64,000 nt of DNA from Trogon surrucura (lineage: Eukaryota; Chordata; Aves; Trogoniformes; Trogonidae). This document shows positions 1-12,498 of this stretch, in pieces (position 1 is the stretch's first letter; the number at the start of each line of letters is the position of its first letter). The notes beneath the pieces are model-generated. The model saw nothing but the letters and a program-made list of their open reading frames with translations, was not told the origin of the DNA and did no database searches. The stretch spans positions 8,620,551-8,684,550 of the forward strand of contig CM036657.1 of assembly GCA_020746105.1 (NCBI GenBank), given 5' to 3'. A program made the translations under genes and the position numbers.

Positions 1-11
1 GAAATTAGATC

Positions 12-78
12 ACAGAATCACACAGAATCACAGAATGTTAGGGATTGGAAGGGACCTCGAAAGATCATCAAGATCAAG
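12..78 (-). mobile_element. CR1 LINE 3' end fragment
   Basis: Short antisense copy of the CR1 3' terminus. The plus strand shows repeated CACAGAAT octamers followed by the conserved 'ggaagggacct' segment that precedes the CR1 3' tail on the other strand. Only about 65 bases remain, so this is a severely 5'-truncated insertion, the usual fate of CR1. Confidence 0.8.
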
Positions 79-1040
79 TTAACGAAAGGAATAAATAGGG
101 CTTTGACACGTTGTTTGGTTTTACAGGACTGTATTGTTTTATGAGAAGCAGTTGTACTACTCTTCAGACGAGATTATTGTGCCTTTTATAAAAACTAAAT
201 GAAAACCCATTTCTCTTTTTTTTTCTTTCTGTTGCTAAGTAGATGCTATATTTGTTTGCATTTGTTTCCCAGTAGAAGTGCTATCTTCTGGAGCCCTACC
301 TAGAAAGAAATTACTTCAGAGCCACAGACTTTGCAACCAAAAGTGTGGTGAGAGGTACCCAAATCATGAACACCCAAGAAAATCTTGGAGTGAATAAGTT
401 GTCTTGGAGAGATGATGAATGAACAGAGTCCCAAAGGAATAAAAAAAAAAACCAACACAAAAGCCCCCTCAATCCCCATTCTGATATATTGCTCTGATAA
501 TGCTTTCTGCATCTTTAGAACTCTAGTATCTCAACAATTGAAAGCATTATTCTAGCACCAAACTTCTGGCCCTGCAGAGAACCTATGTAGTGATGTCAGT
601 GTTCAGTTTGAATAGGTTAAGCTTAGCACTGAAAGGCTATAATGCCCACTTTAGAGCTGGTCCTTTAGTCTTTGAGTATCCTGATTAAAATGGGAAGGTT
701 GATCTTTTGATTTGTTTTAAGGGTTTGGAGATTGTCATCCCAAATCATCAGGGAGTTCTTGTTAAGCTGCTTTGTCTCTGACATCATACTGTTCTGTTAG
801 GTTTTTAATATTTTCTGTTACTTTTTTAAATAAAAACATGATGGAAGTGTGAAATTGCATCCTAAGCTCCATCCTCTCTTGCTACTTGACTCTCCAGCTC
901 AGCTGCTACATCCCAGTTTTCATACACAGTGATATCAGTATTTTAGATATGGTGCCATTTCCACTTGTAATATCCTCTCTCTTCCCCCATGATGACAATT
1001 CCTAAGCATCTGATTTAATTTGCTAATCCTTTCAGTGCTA
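79..1040. other. No gene seen; AT-rich unique DNA
   Basis: I see no open frame with recognisable protein content and no repeat shared with the rest of the window. A short antisense open frame at 300-512 has no recognisable domain. Confidence 0.5.
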
Positions 1041-1560
1041 TGGAGTGCGGCGGGCTGAAAGGCACGGACTCAGCTTGAGAGAAGCTAAGACAAAGTTTAT
1101 TAGCAAGAAGCAGTATTTATGGGTTACAAACAGGAGACCAGACTATACAGCCAGGATTGTTATTAGCTCATGTATTCCTTCAATCACTCTCTTATCACAC
1201 AGGGAGAACAGACTTTCCCAGGCCTGTTTTGATCATACTCTCCCATTTACTCCCATGCACATCTGGTGTACAAGAAGCATCTTATCTGACCATTCTCACG
1301 GACAAACTCCCAACATGAGCTGTACTTGGCTGGTCAGGATCTCTTCTGATTATTAGCAAGTAACAGTTATATACTTGTTTAGAAAAAAGCTCAAGGACGA
1401 AAGTCTTAATTCTGCAACGCAGTGCTACCGGCATGGCTAGTTGTAAAGTGTAGTGTCTGCGCAATGGAGATGCACAGGAGTTACTATTCCCTTGCAGATG
1501 GGAGGCAGAGCTAAAGAAACAAAGCAGTGTGCTTGGTACCACACACAGCTTGAGGGATGC
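1041..1560 (-). mobile_element. Decayed LTR fragment (family shared with 12735-13005)
   Basis: About 270 bases here (roughly 1157-1425) match 12735-13005 closely in the same orientation. A TTTATT near 1097 is an AATAAA poly-A signal if read on the minus strand. I therefore call an antisense LTR remnant. I could not fix either end or find a target duplication, so the outer coordinates are approximate. Confidence 0.5.
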
Positions 1561-3189
1561 ACAAAACTGAACAGGGTCCTCTCATAACCTTGACTTTATC
1601 TGAGGCTCTAGGTTGTACTTGCAGACCATTACTGGTTTTGTGATATGGACAAATATATTTGACCTGCGTGACCCACTTATGCTTGTAACCTAATGAAGCT
1701 GTGAGTACAGACCTTTCCTAAGAGGTAAAAGGCCAATGCACTCATCTGGGAAGTCTCTTCTCATTCTTCCATTCATTTTTAATATTTTATTGTTAATGTA
1801 TCATGCTAAAATAGATTAGCCATTTCAATTTACATTCTCCTGCTTTCTGCATTTAACATTCTCACTGTAAGTGAAGTGATGAATTACTGACTATTTAAAT
1901 GTGATTGCAAACAGCCTGAAAGAGGTCTGCTTTACTGTTTACAATACTGAGCATAAGTCAAGTTTTTTTTTTCTCTTTTTAGTTGCTCTTTTTAGTTAGG
2001 TGGGCTGCCTTCCCAATTTTCACTTCCTATCCTAGTACTTGGTCTGGTATACTGTCTGGTGTTTAACATCCAAAGAAGAGGCCTCAGGGTTAAATATTGT
2101 TAAGCATGTGGAATTTAACCTGTATTATTGATATTGGTTTCAGACCGAAGTGTCTGCAATGTGGCTTAAAAGGAAGAGTTCATTATAGAATAAAGCACTT
2201 TGACAGAAGGCCAGATCCACATGCCCTTAATATTGCTCTTGATTCCATCTTCATATTTAAATATACATAATTAAAGAATCTGCCACAGTTCAGAAACCAG
2301 GATCTGTTATTTGGAAATAAGTCAGAAGAGATTTAGGTGCGAGATGGGGTACCGCTATTTAGGACTTGATACACTGTCTGCTGAGCAGCTATAGCAGTGC
2401 AATGGGGTTCAGAGATATCTGTTTCTCTGGGGCTGGAGTAGTCTTGTAGTGACACAGAGGGTGCCCATGAAAACAATGGTGAATGCAGAGGCTTCAGGCA
2501 ACAGTTTTTATACATTACAGAGAGGTTCCAGATTTCCCATGCAGAAGCAGAGGAGTCATCCTTACCTTGTTCTCTGCAAACCTCTTCTATGAGACACATG
2601 TCAACCCTCTGTAGCCACCTCAGAGGTTAGTGGTGAATCATGCAAGTCCAAGCTGGAAACTGGAACACTTGTTTCTGCTTGTGTGTTGGATTTTTTTTTT
2701 GGGGGGGGGGGATGGGGAGGGAGTTGGGAGACCTGGAGTTGGTTTCCAGATTACTAGATGTGGGGAACAATAAAACTTCCTGATAACTGTCAAATTCTTA
2801 CCTGCAGAGGATAATGTTGGAGGAGCTGGGCAACCTTCTCTTGCTGTGGATATATAGTGTCTCTAATGTGTGATAGATGTTTTTTATAACTTCAATATGG
2901 GTAACTTCTGTAGCCTGTTTCTTCAGCTGGAGATGAGGAGAAAAGAGGAACAATCAAGCAACCAAAATGTGAAAGCTCTGAACTATCTTCTGTCAAGCCA
3001 CTTTAAATATTATAAAATAAGCTGCAGAAGGACCAAGATAACAATAAGAAGCAGGCATGTGTTGGTGACATAGGCAAGCTTTTACCCTTCGATGTATTCA
3101 GCCATTTGAAAATAAAACAACTTTGCCAGAGCAAATCCCCATGTCACGTTATGACACTTGTGCATCTGCTTCTTCCTGCTTGATGGCAG
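1561..3189. other. No gene seen; unique DNA with a T/G homopolymer tract
   Basis: No recognisable coding sequence. Around 2690-2712 a run of about ten T is followed by about ten G. Small open frames at 2333-2599 (minus) and 2870-3073 (plus) show no known motif and are probably chance. Confidence 0.5.
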
Positions 3190-4051
3190 AGCCAAAGGTC
3201 AAAGAGAAAATAATCTGCTGCCTCCTTTGCCTCAGTCTTTAGCAAAAGTAACACCTGTACTCAGGGAAGCCAGCCCCTCAAGCCAAGAGAATGGGACCAG
3301 GAGCAAAATGTCCCCCCCCACAATTCACGAGGAGATGGTCAGGGACCGACTCCTCCACGTCAACATCCATAAATCTATGGGGCCAGATGGGATTCATCCT
3401 AGAATCCTGAGAGAGCTGGCAAGGGTGCTCACCAGGCCACTCTCCTTCATTTATCAGCAGTCCTGGCTGACTGGAGAGGTCCCAGCTGATTGGAAGACAG
3501 CAAATATAACACCCATCTTTAAGAAGGGAAAGAAGGATGATCCAGGAAATTATAGACCTGTCAGTTTGACTTCAGTGCCAGGGAAGCTGATGGAGCAGGT
3601 CATCCCGAGTTCCGTGATGCAGCACATGCAGGACAGCCAGGTGATCAGGCCCAGTCAGCATGGGTTCATGAAGGGCAGGTCCTGTTTAACAAACCTAATC
3701 TCCTCCTATGACTGGGTGACCCACTTGCTGGATGAAGGTAAGGCTGTGGATGTCATTTATCTTGACTTTAGTAAGGCATTCGACACTGCTGCCCACAGCA
3801 TTCTCCTGGAGAAACTGACTGCTCTTGGCTTGGACGGACATACGCTTTGCTCGGTGAAAAAGTGATTGGATGTCCAAGTCCAAAGAGTCCTGGTCAATGG
3901 AGTTAAATCCAGTTGGATATCAGTCAGGAGTGGTGTCCCCCAGGGCTCAGTACTGGGGCCACTCCTGTTTAACATCTTCATCAATGATTTGGACCAGGGG
4001 ATGGAGTGCACCCTCAGTGAGTTTGTAGATGACACCAAGCTGGGTGGAAGA
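3190..4051 (+). mobile_element. CR1 LINE copy 1, 5' part (split by an antisense CR1)
   Basis: Translation gives CR1 ORF2 reverse transcriptase, from the linker before RT (KSMGPDGIHPR) through [25 protein letters not shown] and the catalytic block, which here reads FVDD instead of the usual FADD. A TGA at 3863-3865 interrupts the frame and 3866 onward is in another frame. The element stops dead at 4051 after DTKLGG, where an antisense CR1 begins, and resumes at 6788. It is 5'-truncated near 3190. The RT is dead. Confidence 0.9.
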
Positions 4052-6787
4052 GTCACAGTATCACAGTATCACAGTATGCTACGGACTGGAAAGGACCTCA
4101 AAAGATCATCTAGTCCAATCCCCCTGCCAGAGCAGGAACACTTAGATGATGTTACACAGGAAGGCGTCCAGAAGGGTTTTGAATGTCTCCAGAGAAGGAG
4201 ACTCCACAACCTCCTTGGGCAGCCTGTTCCAGTGTTCTGTCACCCTCACTGAGAAGAAGTTTCTTCTCAAATTTAAGTGGAACCTCTTGTGTTCCAGCTT
4301 GATTCCATTCCCCCTTGTCCTATCATTGGTTGCCACCGAGAAGAGCCTGGCTCCATCCTCGTGACACTCACCCTTGATATATTTGTAAACATTAATAAGG
4401 TCACCCCTCAGTCTCCTCTTCTCCAAACTAAAGAGCCCCAGTTCCCTCAGCCTTTCCTCATAAGGGAGATGCTCCACTCCCTTCATCATCTTAGTTGCCC
4501 TGCGCTGAACTCTCTCCAGCAGTTCCCTGTCTCTCTTGAACTGAGGGGTCCAGAACTGGACACAAGATTCCAGATGGGGTCTCACCAGGGCAGAGTAGAG
4601 GGGAAGGATAACCTCTCTCGACCTACTAACCACCCCCCTTCTAATACACCCCAGGATGCCATTGGCCTTCCTGGCCACAAGGGCACAGTGCTGGCTCATG
4701 GTCATCCTGCTGTCCACCAAGACTCCCAGGTCCCTTTCCCCTACACTGCTCTCCAACAGGTCAGTCCCCAACCTATACTGGAGCCTGGGGTTGTTCCTGC
4801 CCAGATGTAGAACCCTACACTTTCCCTTGTTATATTTCATCAAGTTATTCCCTGCCCAACTCTCCTGCCTGTCCAGGTCTCGCTGGATGGCAGCACAGCC
4901 TTCTGGTGTGTCAGCCACTCCTCCCAGCTTGGTGTCATCAGCAAACTTGCTGATAGTACTCTCTAGTCCCTCATCCAAGTCATTGATGAATATATTGAAT
5001 AATACTGGTCCCAGTACCGACCCTTGAGGGACTCCACTGGATACAGGCCTCCAACCAGACTCCGCCCCATTGACCACGACTCTTTGGCTTCTTCCCCTTA
5101 GCCAGTTCACAGTCCACCTCACTACCCGAGAGTCTAGACCACACTTCCTCAGTTTAGCAGCAAGGATGCTGTGGGAGACTGTGTCAAATGCTTTACTGAA
5201 GTCAAGGTAGACCACATCCACCGCTCTGCCATCATCTATCCACCTTGTTATATCCTCATAAAAGGCTATGAGGTTAGTCAAGCACGACTTCCCTTTGGTG
5301 AAGCCATGTTGACTGTCTCTAATGACCCTCTTATCCCTGATATGCCTTGAGATGGAACCAAGGATAAGTCGTTCCATCACTTTCCCAGGGATGGAGGTGA
5401 GGCTGACCGGTCTATAGTTTCCCGGGTCCTCCTTCTTGCCCTTTTTGAAGACTGGAGTGACATTTGCTTCCCTCCAGTCCTCAGGCACCTCTCCCGTCTC
5501 CCAAGACTTGGCAAAGATGATGGAGAGTGGTCCAACAATGACTTCTGCCAGCTCCCTCAGCACCCGCGGGTGCATCCCATCTGGACCCATGGATTTATGG
5601 ATGTCCAGATTGCTTAATTGGTCTCTAACCCAGTCCTCATCGACTAAAGCAAACTCCTCCACTGCCCTGACTTCCTGTGGGGCCTCAGGGGAACGGGGCT
5701 CCTCAGGACAGCCTCCGGCAGAGTAGACAGAGGCAAAGAAGGCATTCAGTAACTCTGCCTTCTCTGTATCTTCTGTCACCAAGGCACCCACCTCATTCAT
5801 CAGTGGGCCTACATTGCCTCTGGTGTTAGTTTTATCTGCCACGTATTTGAAAAAGCTCTTCCTGTTGTCCTTGACCCCTCTCGCCAGGTTCAATTCAAGG
5901 GAGGCCTTTGCTTTCCTAGTTGCCTCCCTACATCCTTGGACAACAGCCTTATATTCTTCCCAAGTGGCCAGCCCTGCCTTCCAAGATCTGTAAATTCTCC
6001 TCTTGCCCTTGAGCTTACCCAGGAGATCCCTGTTTAGCCACGCAGGTCTCCTGGCTCCCTTCCTTGACTTCCTACGTGTTGGGATGCTCTGATCTTGAGC
6101 ACGGTAGAAGCAGTCCCTGAACGCTAACCAACTATCTTGGGCCCCTTTACCTTCAAACAGCCTTGCCCATGGGATTTTCTCGAGTAATTGTTTGAAAAAT
6201 CCAAAGTTTGCCTTGGCAAAGTCCAGGGTTGCAATTCTGCTTGCTATTTTGTTTCTGCTACATGAGATCCTGAACTCCACAATTTCATGGTCACTGCAGC
6301 CAAGGCAGCCCTCAACCTTTACTGCTTCAACCAGATCCTCCTTGTTAGCGAGGATGAGGTCCAGCAGTGCTCCTCTCCTAGTCGGCTCCTCCACCATTTG
6401 CATCAGAAAATTATCATCGATGCACTGGAGGAACCTCCTGGACTGTGGCTGACTGGCTGAGTTGTCCTTCCAGCAAATATCAGGGAAGTTAAAATCCCCC
6501 ATGACAACCAGGGCCTGTGATTGTGAGACCGCTCTCAGCTGCCTGTAGAAGGCCTCATCAACTTCCTCACCCTGATCTGGTGGCCTGTAATAGACACCCA
6601 CAACTGTATCTCTCCTGAAAAGGTCAAAGTTTGCCCTGCTAAAGTCCAGGGTTGCACTTCTACTTCCTATTCTGGTCCTACCACACAAGATGCTGAACTC
6701 CACCATTTCATGCTCACTGCAACTAAGGCAGCCCTCAACCTTTACTGCTTCAACCAGTCCCTCCTTGTTAGTGAGGATGAGATCCAG
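4052..6787 (-). mobile_element. CR1 LINE copy 2, inserted antisense into copy 1
   Basis: The plus strand at 4052 starts with the reverse complement of a CR1 3' tail (three CACAGTAT-type octamers), and CR1 sequence runs antisense to 6787, where copy 1 resumes. About ten bases of copy 1 are missing at the junction and I see no target duplication, as is usual for CR1. The reading frame is uninterrupted, so it is younger than its host. Its 5' end is a chimera (see findings). Confidence 0.92.
4142..6787 (-). pseudogene. CR1 ORF2 (endonuclease C-part + reverse transcriptase), 5'-truncated but open
   Basis: An open frame of about 880 codons encodes the C-terminal part of the apurinic-like endonuclease ([21 protein letters not shown]), the linker ([12 protein letters not shown]) and a full reverse transcriptase with [42 protein letters not shown] and the FADD catalytic pair, then the CR1 C-terminal region ending in a TAA near 4142. 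The endonuclease N-terminus with its catalytic residues is absent, so the protein could not act alone. The first 59 CR1 codons (6611-6787) belong downstream of the segment they precede, which shows a template jump. The open frame continues upstream to 6835 only by reading flanking CR1 antisense. Confidence 0.88.
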
Positions 6788-7643
6788 CTTGAGGGTAGGG
6801 AGGCTCTCCAGAGGGATCTGGATAGGCTGGATCACTGGGACAAGGCCAACATCATGAAATTGAATAAGGCCAAATGCCAGGCCCTGCTCTTCGGCTAAAA
6901 TTAACCCCAGCAGTGCTACAGGCTTGGGGAGGAGTGGCTGGAGAGCTGCCAGGAAGAGAGGGACCTGAGGGTGTTGATGGACTGCCAGCTGAACATGAGC
7001 CAGCAGTGTGCCCAGGTGGCCGAGAAGGCCAACAGCATCCTGGTCTATATCAGAAATAGTGTAGTGAGCAGGAGTAGGAAGGTGATCATGCCCTGCTACT
7101 CAGCTTTGGTGAGGCCTCACCTCGAGTACTGTGTTCAGGTTTCGGCCCCTCACTACAAGAGGGACATTGAGGTGCTGGAGAGGGTACAGAGGTGGGCTAC
7201 CAAGCTGGGAAAGGGCTTAGAACACAAGTAATATGAGGAAAGGCTGAGGGATCTGGGGCTGTTTAGCCTAGAGAAGAGGAGATTGAGGGGAGACCTCATT
7301 GCTCTCTACAGCTACCTGAGGAGATGTTGTAGAGAGGCGGGGGTTGGTCTGTTCTCCCTAGTGGAGATTGACAGGACAAGAGGAAATGGACTTAAATTGC
7401 GCCAGGGGAGGTTCAGGTTGGATATTAGGAAGAATTTCTTTACTGAAAGGGTTGTCAGCCATTGGAACAGGCTGCCCAGGGAGGTGGTTGAGTCACCATC
7501 CCTGGAGGTGTTTAAGAGACGACTGGATGTTGCATTGGGGGACATAGTTTAGTAGCTTGATAGGGCTGGGACAAAGGCTGGACTCCGTGATCTTCAAGGT
7601 CTCTTCCAGCTAACACTATTCTATGATTCTATGATTCTATGAA
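6788..7643 (+). mobile_element. CR1 LINE copy 1, 3' part
   Basis: Continues copy 1 from [17 protein letters not shown] through the post-RT region (for example RPHLEYCVQ and [23 protein letters not shown]) to a normal CR1 3' end with three ATTCTATG octamers at 7618-7643. Several frame breaks are present. Together with 3190-4051 it forms one 1.7-kb 5'-truncated CR1. The next 190 bases, to the start of copy 3, hold nothing I recognise. Confidence 0.9.
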
Positions 7644-7834
7644 CCTTAAAGGATTGCAGGGTGCTGTTTGTGACAAAAGTGGTGGAAGACTTCACCATGC
7701 AAAGGGCTGCAATTTAGACCTTGTCAGTGGACTGGGTCATTTACCTTTTCCATGTAAAATGAGAGGAACCTAATCTTTCCAGCTCCGTGAGGGGTGTCAC
7801 CGTGAAAACTTCGCGTTCTTCGACAATGCAATGG

Positions 7835-10800
7835 TCTACACAGCACCAGGTTTGCTGGCCTCCAGCGGGAGTCGTCTTTCCCAGAGAGGGAAGAGGGTCT
7901 TTGCCCAAGAGATTTCAGGGCTGATCGACAGGGCTTTAAACTAGTTGCGAAGGGGGAGGGGGATAACAATATCAGGCTTGTCTGTGACAAGCTCTGGGAT
8001 GACACACCAGGGTTAGAGGGACAACGTGCTACTAAAGGCCTTCAACCGGCTACTCTGTGGTAAGCTGGGGGTGTGGCAACACAACTAAAATTACAGAGAT
8101 GAACCAGGGGCTCCTGAAGTAGTAGGAGACCACAGGGAAACTTTCACAGAACACCTCAAGAGATTTAAGGGGTCTTCCACGAAGAAGGTGATGCAGCCGA
8201 CAGACCAGCTGAAGTGCCTCTACACAAACGCACGTAGCATGGGCAACAAACAGAAGGAGTAAGAAAACTGGGCACAGTCAAGGGGTTACGATCTGGCAGC
8301 AGTTACAGACACATGGTGGGACAGCTCACATGACTGGAATGTGGGCCTTGATGGCTTTGTGCTTTTTACAAAGGACAAGTCAACAAGACAAGGTGGTGGA
8401 GTTGCTCTTTATGTGAAAGAGCAACTGGAATGTATTGAGATCTGTCCAGGGGCAGATGAGGAGCTAGTAGAGAGTTTGTGGGTGAGAATTAAGGGGCAGG
8501 CTAGCACAGCTGATACTGTGGTGGGTGTCTATTACAGGCCACCTGATCAGGATGAGGAAGTTGATGAGGCCTTTTACAGGCAGCTGACAGCAGCCTCTCA
8601 ATCCCAGGCCCTGGTTCTCATGGGGGATTTCAACTACCCAGATGTTTGCTGGAAGTCCCACACAGCCAGCCATCCTCAGTCCAGGAGGTTCCTCCAGTGC
8701 ATCAATGATTAATTCTTGATGCAAATGGTGAATGAGCCGACCAGGAGAGGAGCGCTGCTGGACCTTTTACTCACCAACAAGGAAGGTCTAGTTGAAGCAG
8801 TAAAGGTTGAGGGCAGCCTTGGCTGCAGCGACTGTGAGATGTTGGAGTTCAGGATCTTGTGCGGTAGGAACAGAATATCAAGCAGGATCGCAACCCTGGA
8901 CTTGAGCAGGGCCAACTTTGGCCTTTTCAAGCAATTGCTGGGGGAAATCCCTTGGGACAGGGAGCTGGAAGGTAAAGGGGCCCAAGAGAGTTGGTTGATA
9001 TTCAAGGACCGCTTCTTCCAGGCTCAGGATCACTGCATCCCATCAGGTAGGAAATCAAGAAAGAGATCCAGGAGACCTGCATGGTTAATCAGGGATCTGC
9101 TGGGCAGACTCAGGTGGAAGTGGAGGGTATATAAATTGTGGAAGGAAGGGCTGGCCACTTGGGTGGAGTATAGGACTGCTGTCAGGGAGTGTAGGGAGGC
9201 AATCAGAAAAGCTAAGGCCTCCTTGGAATTAAACCTTGCGAAGGAGAACAACGACAACAGAAAGGGCTTCTTCAAATACATTGCTGACAAAACTAACACT
9301 AGAGGCAATGTAGGCCCTCCTGTGAATGGGGTGGGTGCCCTGGAGACAGAGGACAGAAAGAAGGCAGAGTTGCTAAATGCCTTCTTTGCCTCTGTCTACA
9401 CTGTTGGAGACTGTCCTCAGGAGCCTCAGTCCCCTGAGGCCCCAGAGGAAGTCAAGATAAAGGAGGAGTTTGCCCTGGTTGATGAGGAGTGGGTTAAGGA
9501 TCAATTTGAACACTTAAACATCCATAAATCCATGGGCCCTGATGGGATGCACCCATGGGTGCTGAGGGAGCTGGCAGGAGTCATTTCTAGGCCACTCTCC
9601 ATCATTTTCGGCAACAGGTGAGGTGCCTGAAGACTGGAGGAAGGCAAATGTCACTGCAGTCTTCAAGAAGGGCAGGAAGGATGACCCGGGTAACTACAGA
9701 CCGGTCAGCCTCACCTCCATCCCTGGAAAGGTGATGGAACATCTTATCCTTGGCGCTGTCTCTAGGCATATCAAGGATAAGAAGGTTATTAGAAGCAGTC
9801 AGCATGGCTTTGCCAAGGGGAAGTCATGTTTGACCAACCTGATAACCTTTTATGAAGACATAGCCAGGTGGATGGATGGTGGCCATGCAGTGGATGTGGT
9901 CTACCTGGACATCAGCAAGGCCTTTGACACCGTCTCCCACAGCATCCTCATAGGTAAACTGAGGAAGTGTGGTCTGGATGACCAAGTAGTGAGGTGGGTG
10001 GCTAATTGGTTGAAGGGAAGAAGTCAGAGAGTTGTGGTCAATGGGGCAGAGTCTAGTTGGAGGCCTGTGTCTAGTGGGATCCCTCAGGGGTCAGTGCTGG
10101 GGCCGGTGCTGCTCAGTATATTCATGAATAACCTGGATGAGGGATTAGAGAGCACTGTCAGCAAGTTTGCTGATGACATGAAAATGGGGGGAGTGGTTGA
10201 CACACCAGAAGGCTGTGCTGCCATTCAGAGAGACCGTACAGGCTGGAGGGCTGGGCAGGGAGAAATCTTATGAAATTAAACAAGGGCAAGTGTCGAATTT
10301 TGCACCTGTGAAGGAGAAACCCCATGCATCAGTATAGGTTGGGGACTGAGCTGTTGGAGAGCAGCGTAGGAGAAAGAGACCTGGGGGTCCTGCTGGGCAG
10401 CAGGATGACCATGAGCCAGCAATGTGCCCTTCTGGACAAGAAGGCCAATGGCATCCTGGGGTGTATTATAAATGGGGTGGCTAGTAGGTCGAGAGAGGTC
10501 CTTCTGCCCCTCTACTCTACCGTGGTCAGGTCACATCTGGAATATTGTGTCCAGTTCTGGGCTCCTCAGTTCCAGAAGGACAGGGAGCTGCTTGAGAGAG
10601 TCCAGCGCAGAGCTACAAAGATGATGAAGGGAGTGGTACATCTCCCATATTAAGAAAGGCTGAAGGAGCTGTGTCTCTTTAGCTTGGAGAAGAGGAGGAT
10701 GAGGGGTGAGTTCATTAATACTTATAAATATGTCAAGGGGTGTGTCAGGAGAACAGTGCCAAGCTCTTTTCAGTGATGTCCAATGACAGGAGGAGGGGCA

Positions 10801-11048
10801 ATTGATACAAGCTGGAGCACGGGAGGTTCCACAAAAGCACGAGGAAAAGCTTTTTCACTGTGAGGGTGACAGAGAACTGGAACAGGCTGCCCAGGGAGTT
10901 TGTGGAGTCTCCTTCTTTGGAGATATTCAAAACCTGCCTGGACGCGTTCCTGTGTCACCTACTCTTGGTGATCCTGCCCTGGCAGGGGGCTAGGACTAGA
11001 TGGTCTTTCGAGGTCTCTTCCAACTCCTAGCATTCTGTGATTCTGTGA
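7835..11048 (+). mobile_element. CR1 LINE copy 3, from the ORF1 C-terminus to the 3' tail
   Basis: Begins within the end of CR1 ORF1 (a peptide like ISGLIDRALN followed by a stop near 7943), includes the inter-ORF region, all of ORF2 and the 3' tail (ATTCTGTG octamers ending near 11048). At the protein level it is very close to the copies at 54692 and 57368, so all three belong to one young subfamily. Confidence 0.9.
8227..10965 (+). pseudogene. CR1 ORF2 (endonuclease-reverse transcriptase), decayed
   Basis: Starts at the conserved ARSMGNKQ peptide. Endonuclease motifs ([32 protein letters not shown]) are followed by the RT ([56 protein letters not shown]) and the C-terminal domain. Stops occur near 8262 and at 8710 (TAA), frame breaks near 9615 and 10240, and a further stop near 10651. 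These make it non-functional. In full-length CR1, ORF2 would prime reverse transcription at a nicked target; here it is only a fossil. Confidence 0.9.
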
Positions 11049-11377
11049 TAACAAGGAATAAGGGTGATTTTATCAATTTAACCCTGGGGCAGCTACTGTC
11101 TAACTAAATGACTCTTAACGTGCCTCTCCTGCCACCTACCAAAAGAAGAAGAATAACGTACTTAGAAAAAAAAAGTTGTCGTCATTCTAGATATCTCTGT
11201 TTTAACTTAAGCCCTAGTAATCTGTTCTTTTTTTCTCTAAAAAGATTGGTACTTGAGTGGCAGTAATAGCTGAAGGATATTGTGGATCGCTGCTGGGTGA
11301 CAGAAAAGCCCGGGTTCTGTTCCCTTGTGGGTGATGTTGGGTAAAGCATCCTGTTTCTCTTGTAGCATTACAGGATT
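11049..11377. other. No gene seen; unique DNA
   Basis: AT-rich sequence between CR1 copy 3 and the class II provirus; no coding or repeat signal recognised. Confidence 0.5.
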
Positions 11378-11383
11378 GGTGCA

Positions 11384-11786
11384 TCTAGAAGGGTCCCTTC
11401 GGAGAGCTGGCCAAGATAACGACCATCACACCAATATGGCTACAGATCGTCCTCCCTTTATTGCTCCGGACAGCTCAATATATACAGTTAAGCAGTGTCC
11501 CCGCGCCTGCCCCTTAACAGAGTTGGTCAGTTCCAGGTTTACACGCGCCAGCGTTTTATTGGGTAGTGCCATTCCACTATGCAGGCGGCTCTCGCCCCCC
11601 CTTCTCCCCCCCGGGGCCAGCACCTGCAGCCAAGCATCTCGCAAAGCTCTCACAAAACAGATACAACCTCCTCCTCTGCGTGCCCCAAAGCAGCTTCAAG
11701 GACAGAGCCTTTGTTTAGGCCTAAGCTGGGTTGTCCACGTTTTTAAAGTTATACCGCGCCTCTGCTCCACAAGAAATTCCTCTACA
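11384..11786 (-). repeat. 3' LTR of the class II provirus (403 bp)
   Basis: On the minus strand it starts TGTAGAGG at 11786 and ends CTTCTAGA at 11384. It contains AATAAA about 180 bases from its start. The ends are TG...GA rather than TG...CA, while two related solo LTRs in this window end in CTTCA. Directly downstream of the polypurine tract at 11790-11806. Confidence 0.92.
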
Positions 11787-11789
11787 TAT

Positions 11790-11806
11790 CCCCCTTTTTC
11801 TTTTTG
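11790..11806 (-). other. Polypurine tract of the class II provirus
   Basis: The minus strand reads as an A/G-only run ending in five G, four bases from the LTR start. This is the expected primer for plus-strand DNA synthesis. Confidence 0.85.
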
Positions 11807-11911
11807 GACAACCCAGACTTTGTCCGCTAGCTTGCTTATAATTTTCTTGATTATACTTATCAAACAACTAAACATAACTAAGCCTATAACAATTAAAACT
11901 GCAATAACCAA
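11807..11911 (-). pseudogene. env: env transmembrane subunit tail (remnant)
   Basis: The antisense frame, which runs on through the polypurine tract toward the LTR, starts with a strongly hydrophobic segment (MVIAVLIVIGLVMFSCLI) followed by a lysine-rich short tail, the expected layout of the membrane anchor and cytoplasmic tail of a retroviral envelope protein. The ectodomain upstream (about 11912-12540) is too decayed for me to assign with confidence, though fragments are compatible with envelope coding. Confidence 0.6.
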
Positions 11912-12498
11912 AAATGCCTTAACTAAACTCTTAATTCATCCTATCAAAGTTCTCACACCCATCACCCTAAATCATCCTTTGATCCTTAATCACACACTTC
12001 TAACAAAGCAAAAGGCAGCTGGTTTCCCTGCCTTGCTTTTAGCTAAAGAAAGATCACTCTGCTGGTTAGTACATAAACCTTAACACCTACTATGTGGCTT
12101 TGATTACACAACCAATATAAGCTTCATTGTTAGTCACACAAAGAGAATACATATTAATACAACAGGTAACATTGAGAACAGTCACATTTTCCCATAATTG
12201 CTCTGCCATCAGCCGTAAGCATCTTCTGCCAGTCCAATCCATGTCGTTGTTGGTAGTCGGTACCTCAGGGTCCCATCACGTCACTGGGCAAAACAGAGGG
12301 GTTCAACAGGCAGGCCCAGTGCATGGTCGTGTTGCTGCTACGCTGTTGAAGTGACAGGATGCTGCACAGCCACATCATGCAGGATCATGTGGTTCCCAGG
12401 TCCCTTGTCCGTTATTAATAATAACAGGACACGCAATCAAACTGGCTGCTTCCCAATCTCCCTCTATTATAGCGTCTTTCATGACACTGCTCCATCAC

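Noticed and set aside
2690..2712. T-run followed by G-run as a possible LINE or retropseudogene tail
   Set aside because: No element sequence adjoins it, and CR1 tails are octamer repeats, not poly-T/poly-G.
4277..4810. Long plus-strand open frames overlapping the antisense CR1 (also 4656-5027, 5436-5726, 6192-6452)
   Set aside because: They are antisense shadows of the CR1 ORF2 at 4142-6787 with no domain of their own.
11325..12083. 252-codon plus-strand open frame
   Set aside because: It runs through the antisense LTR and polypurine tract of the class II provirus; the same LTR at 13561-14040 gives a nearly identical spurious frame.
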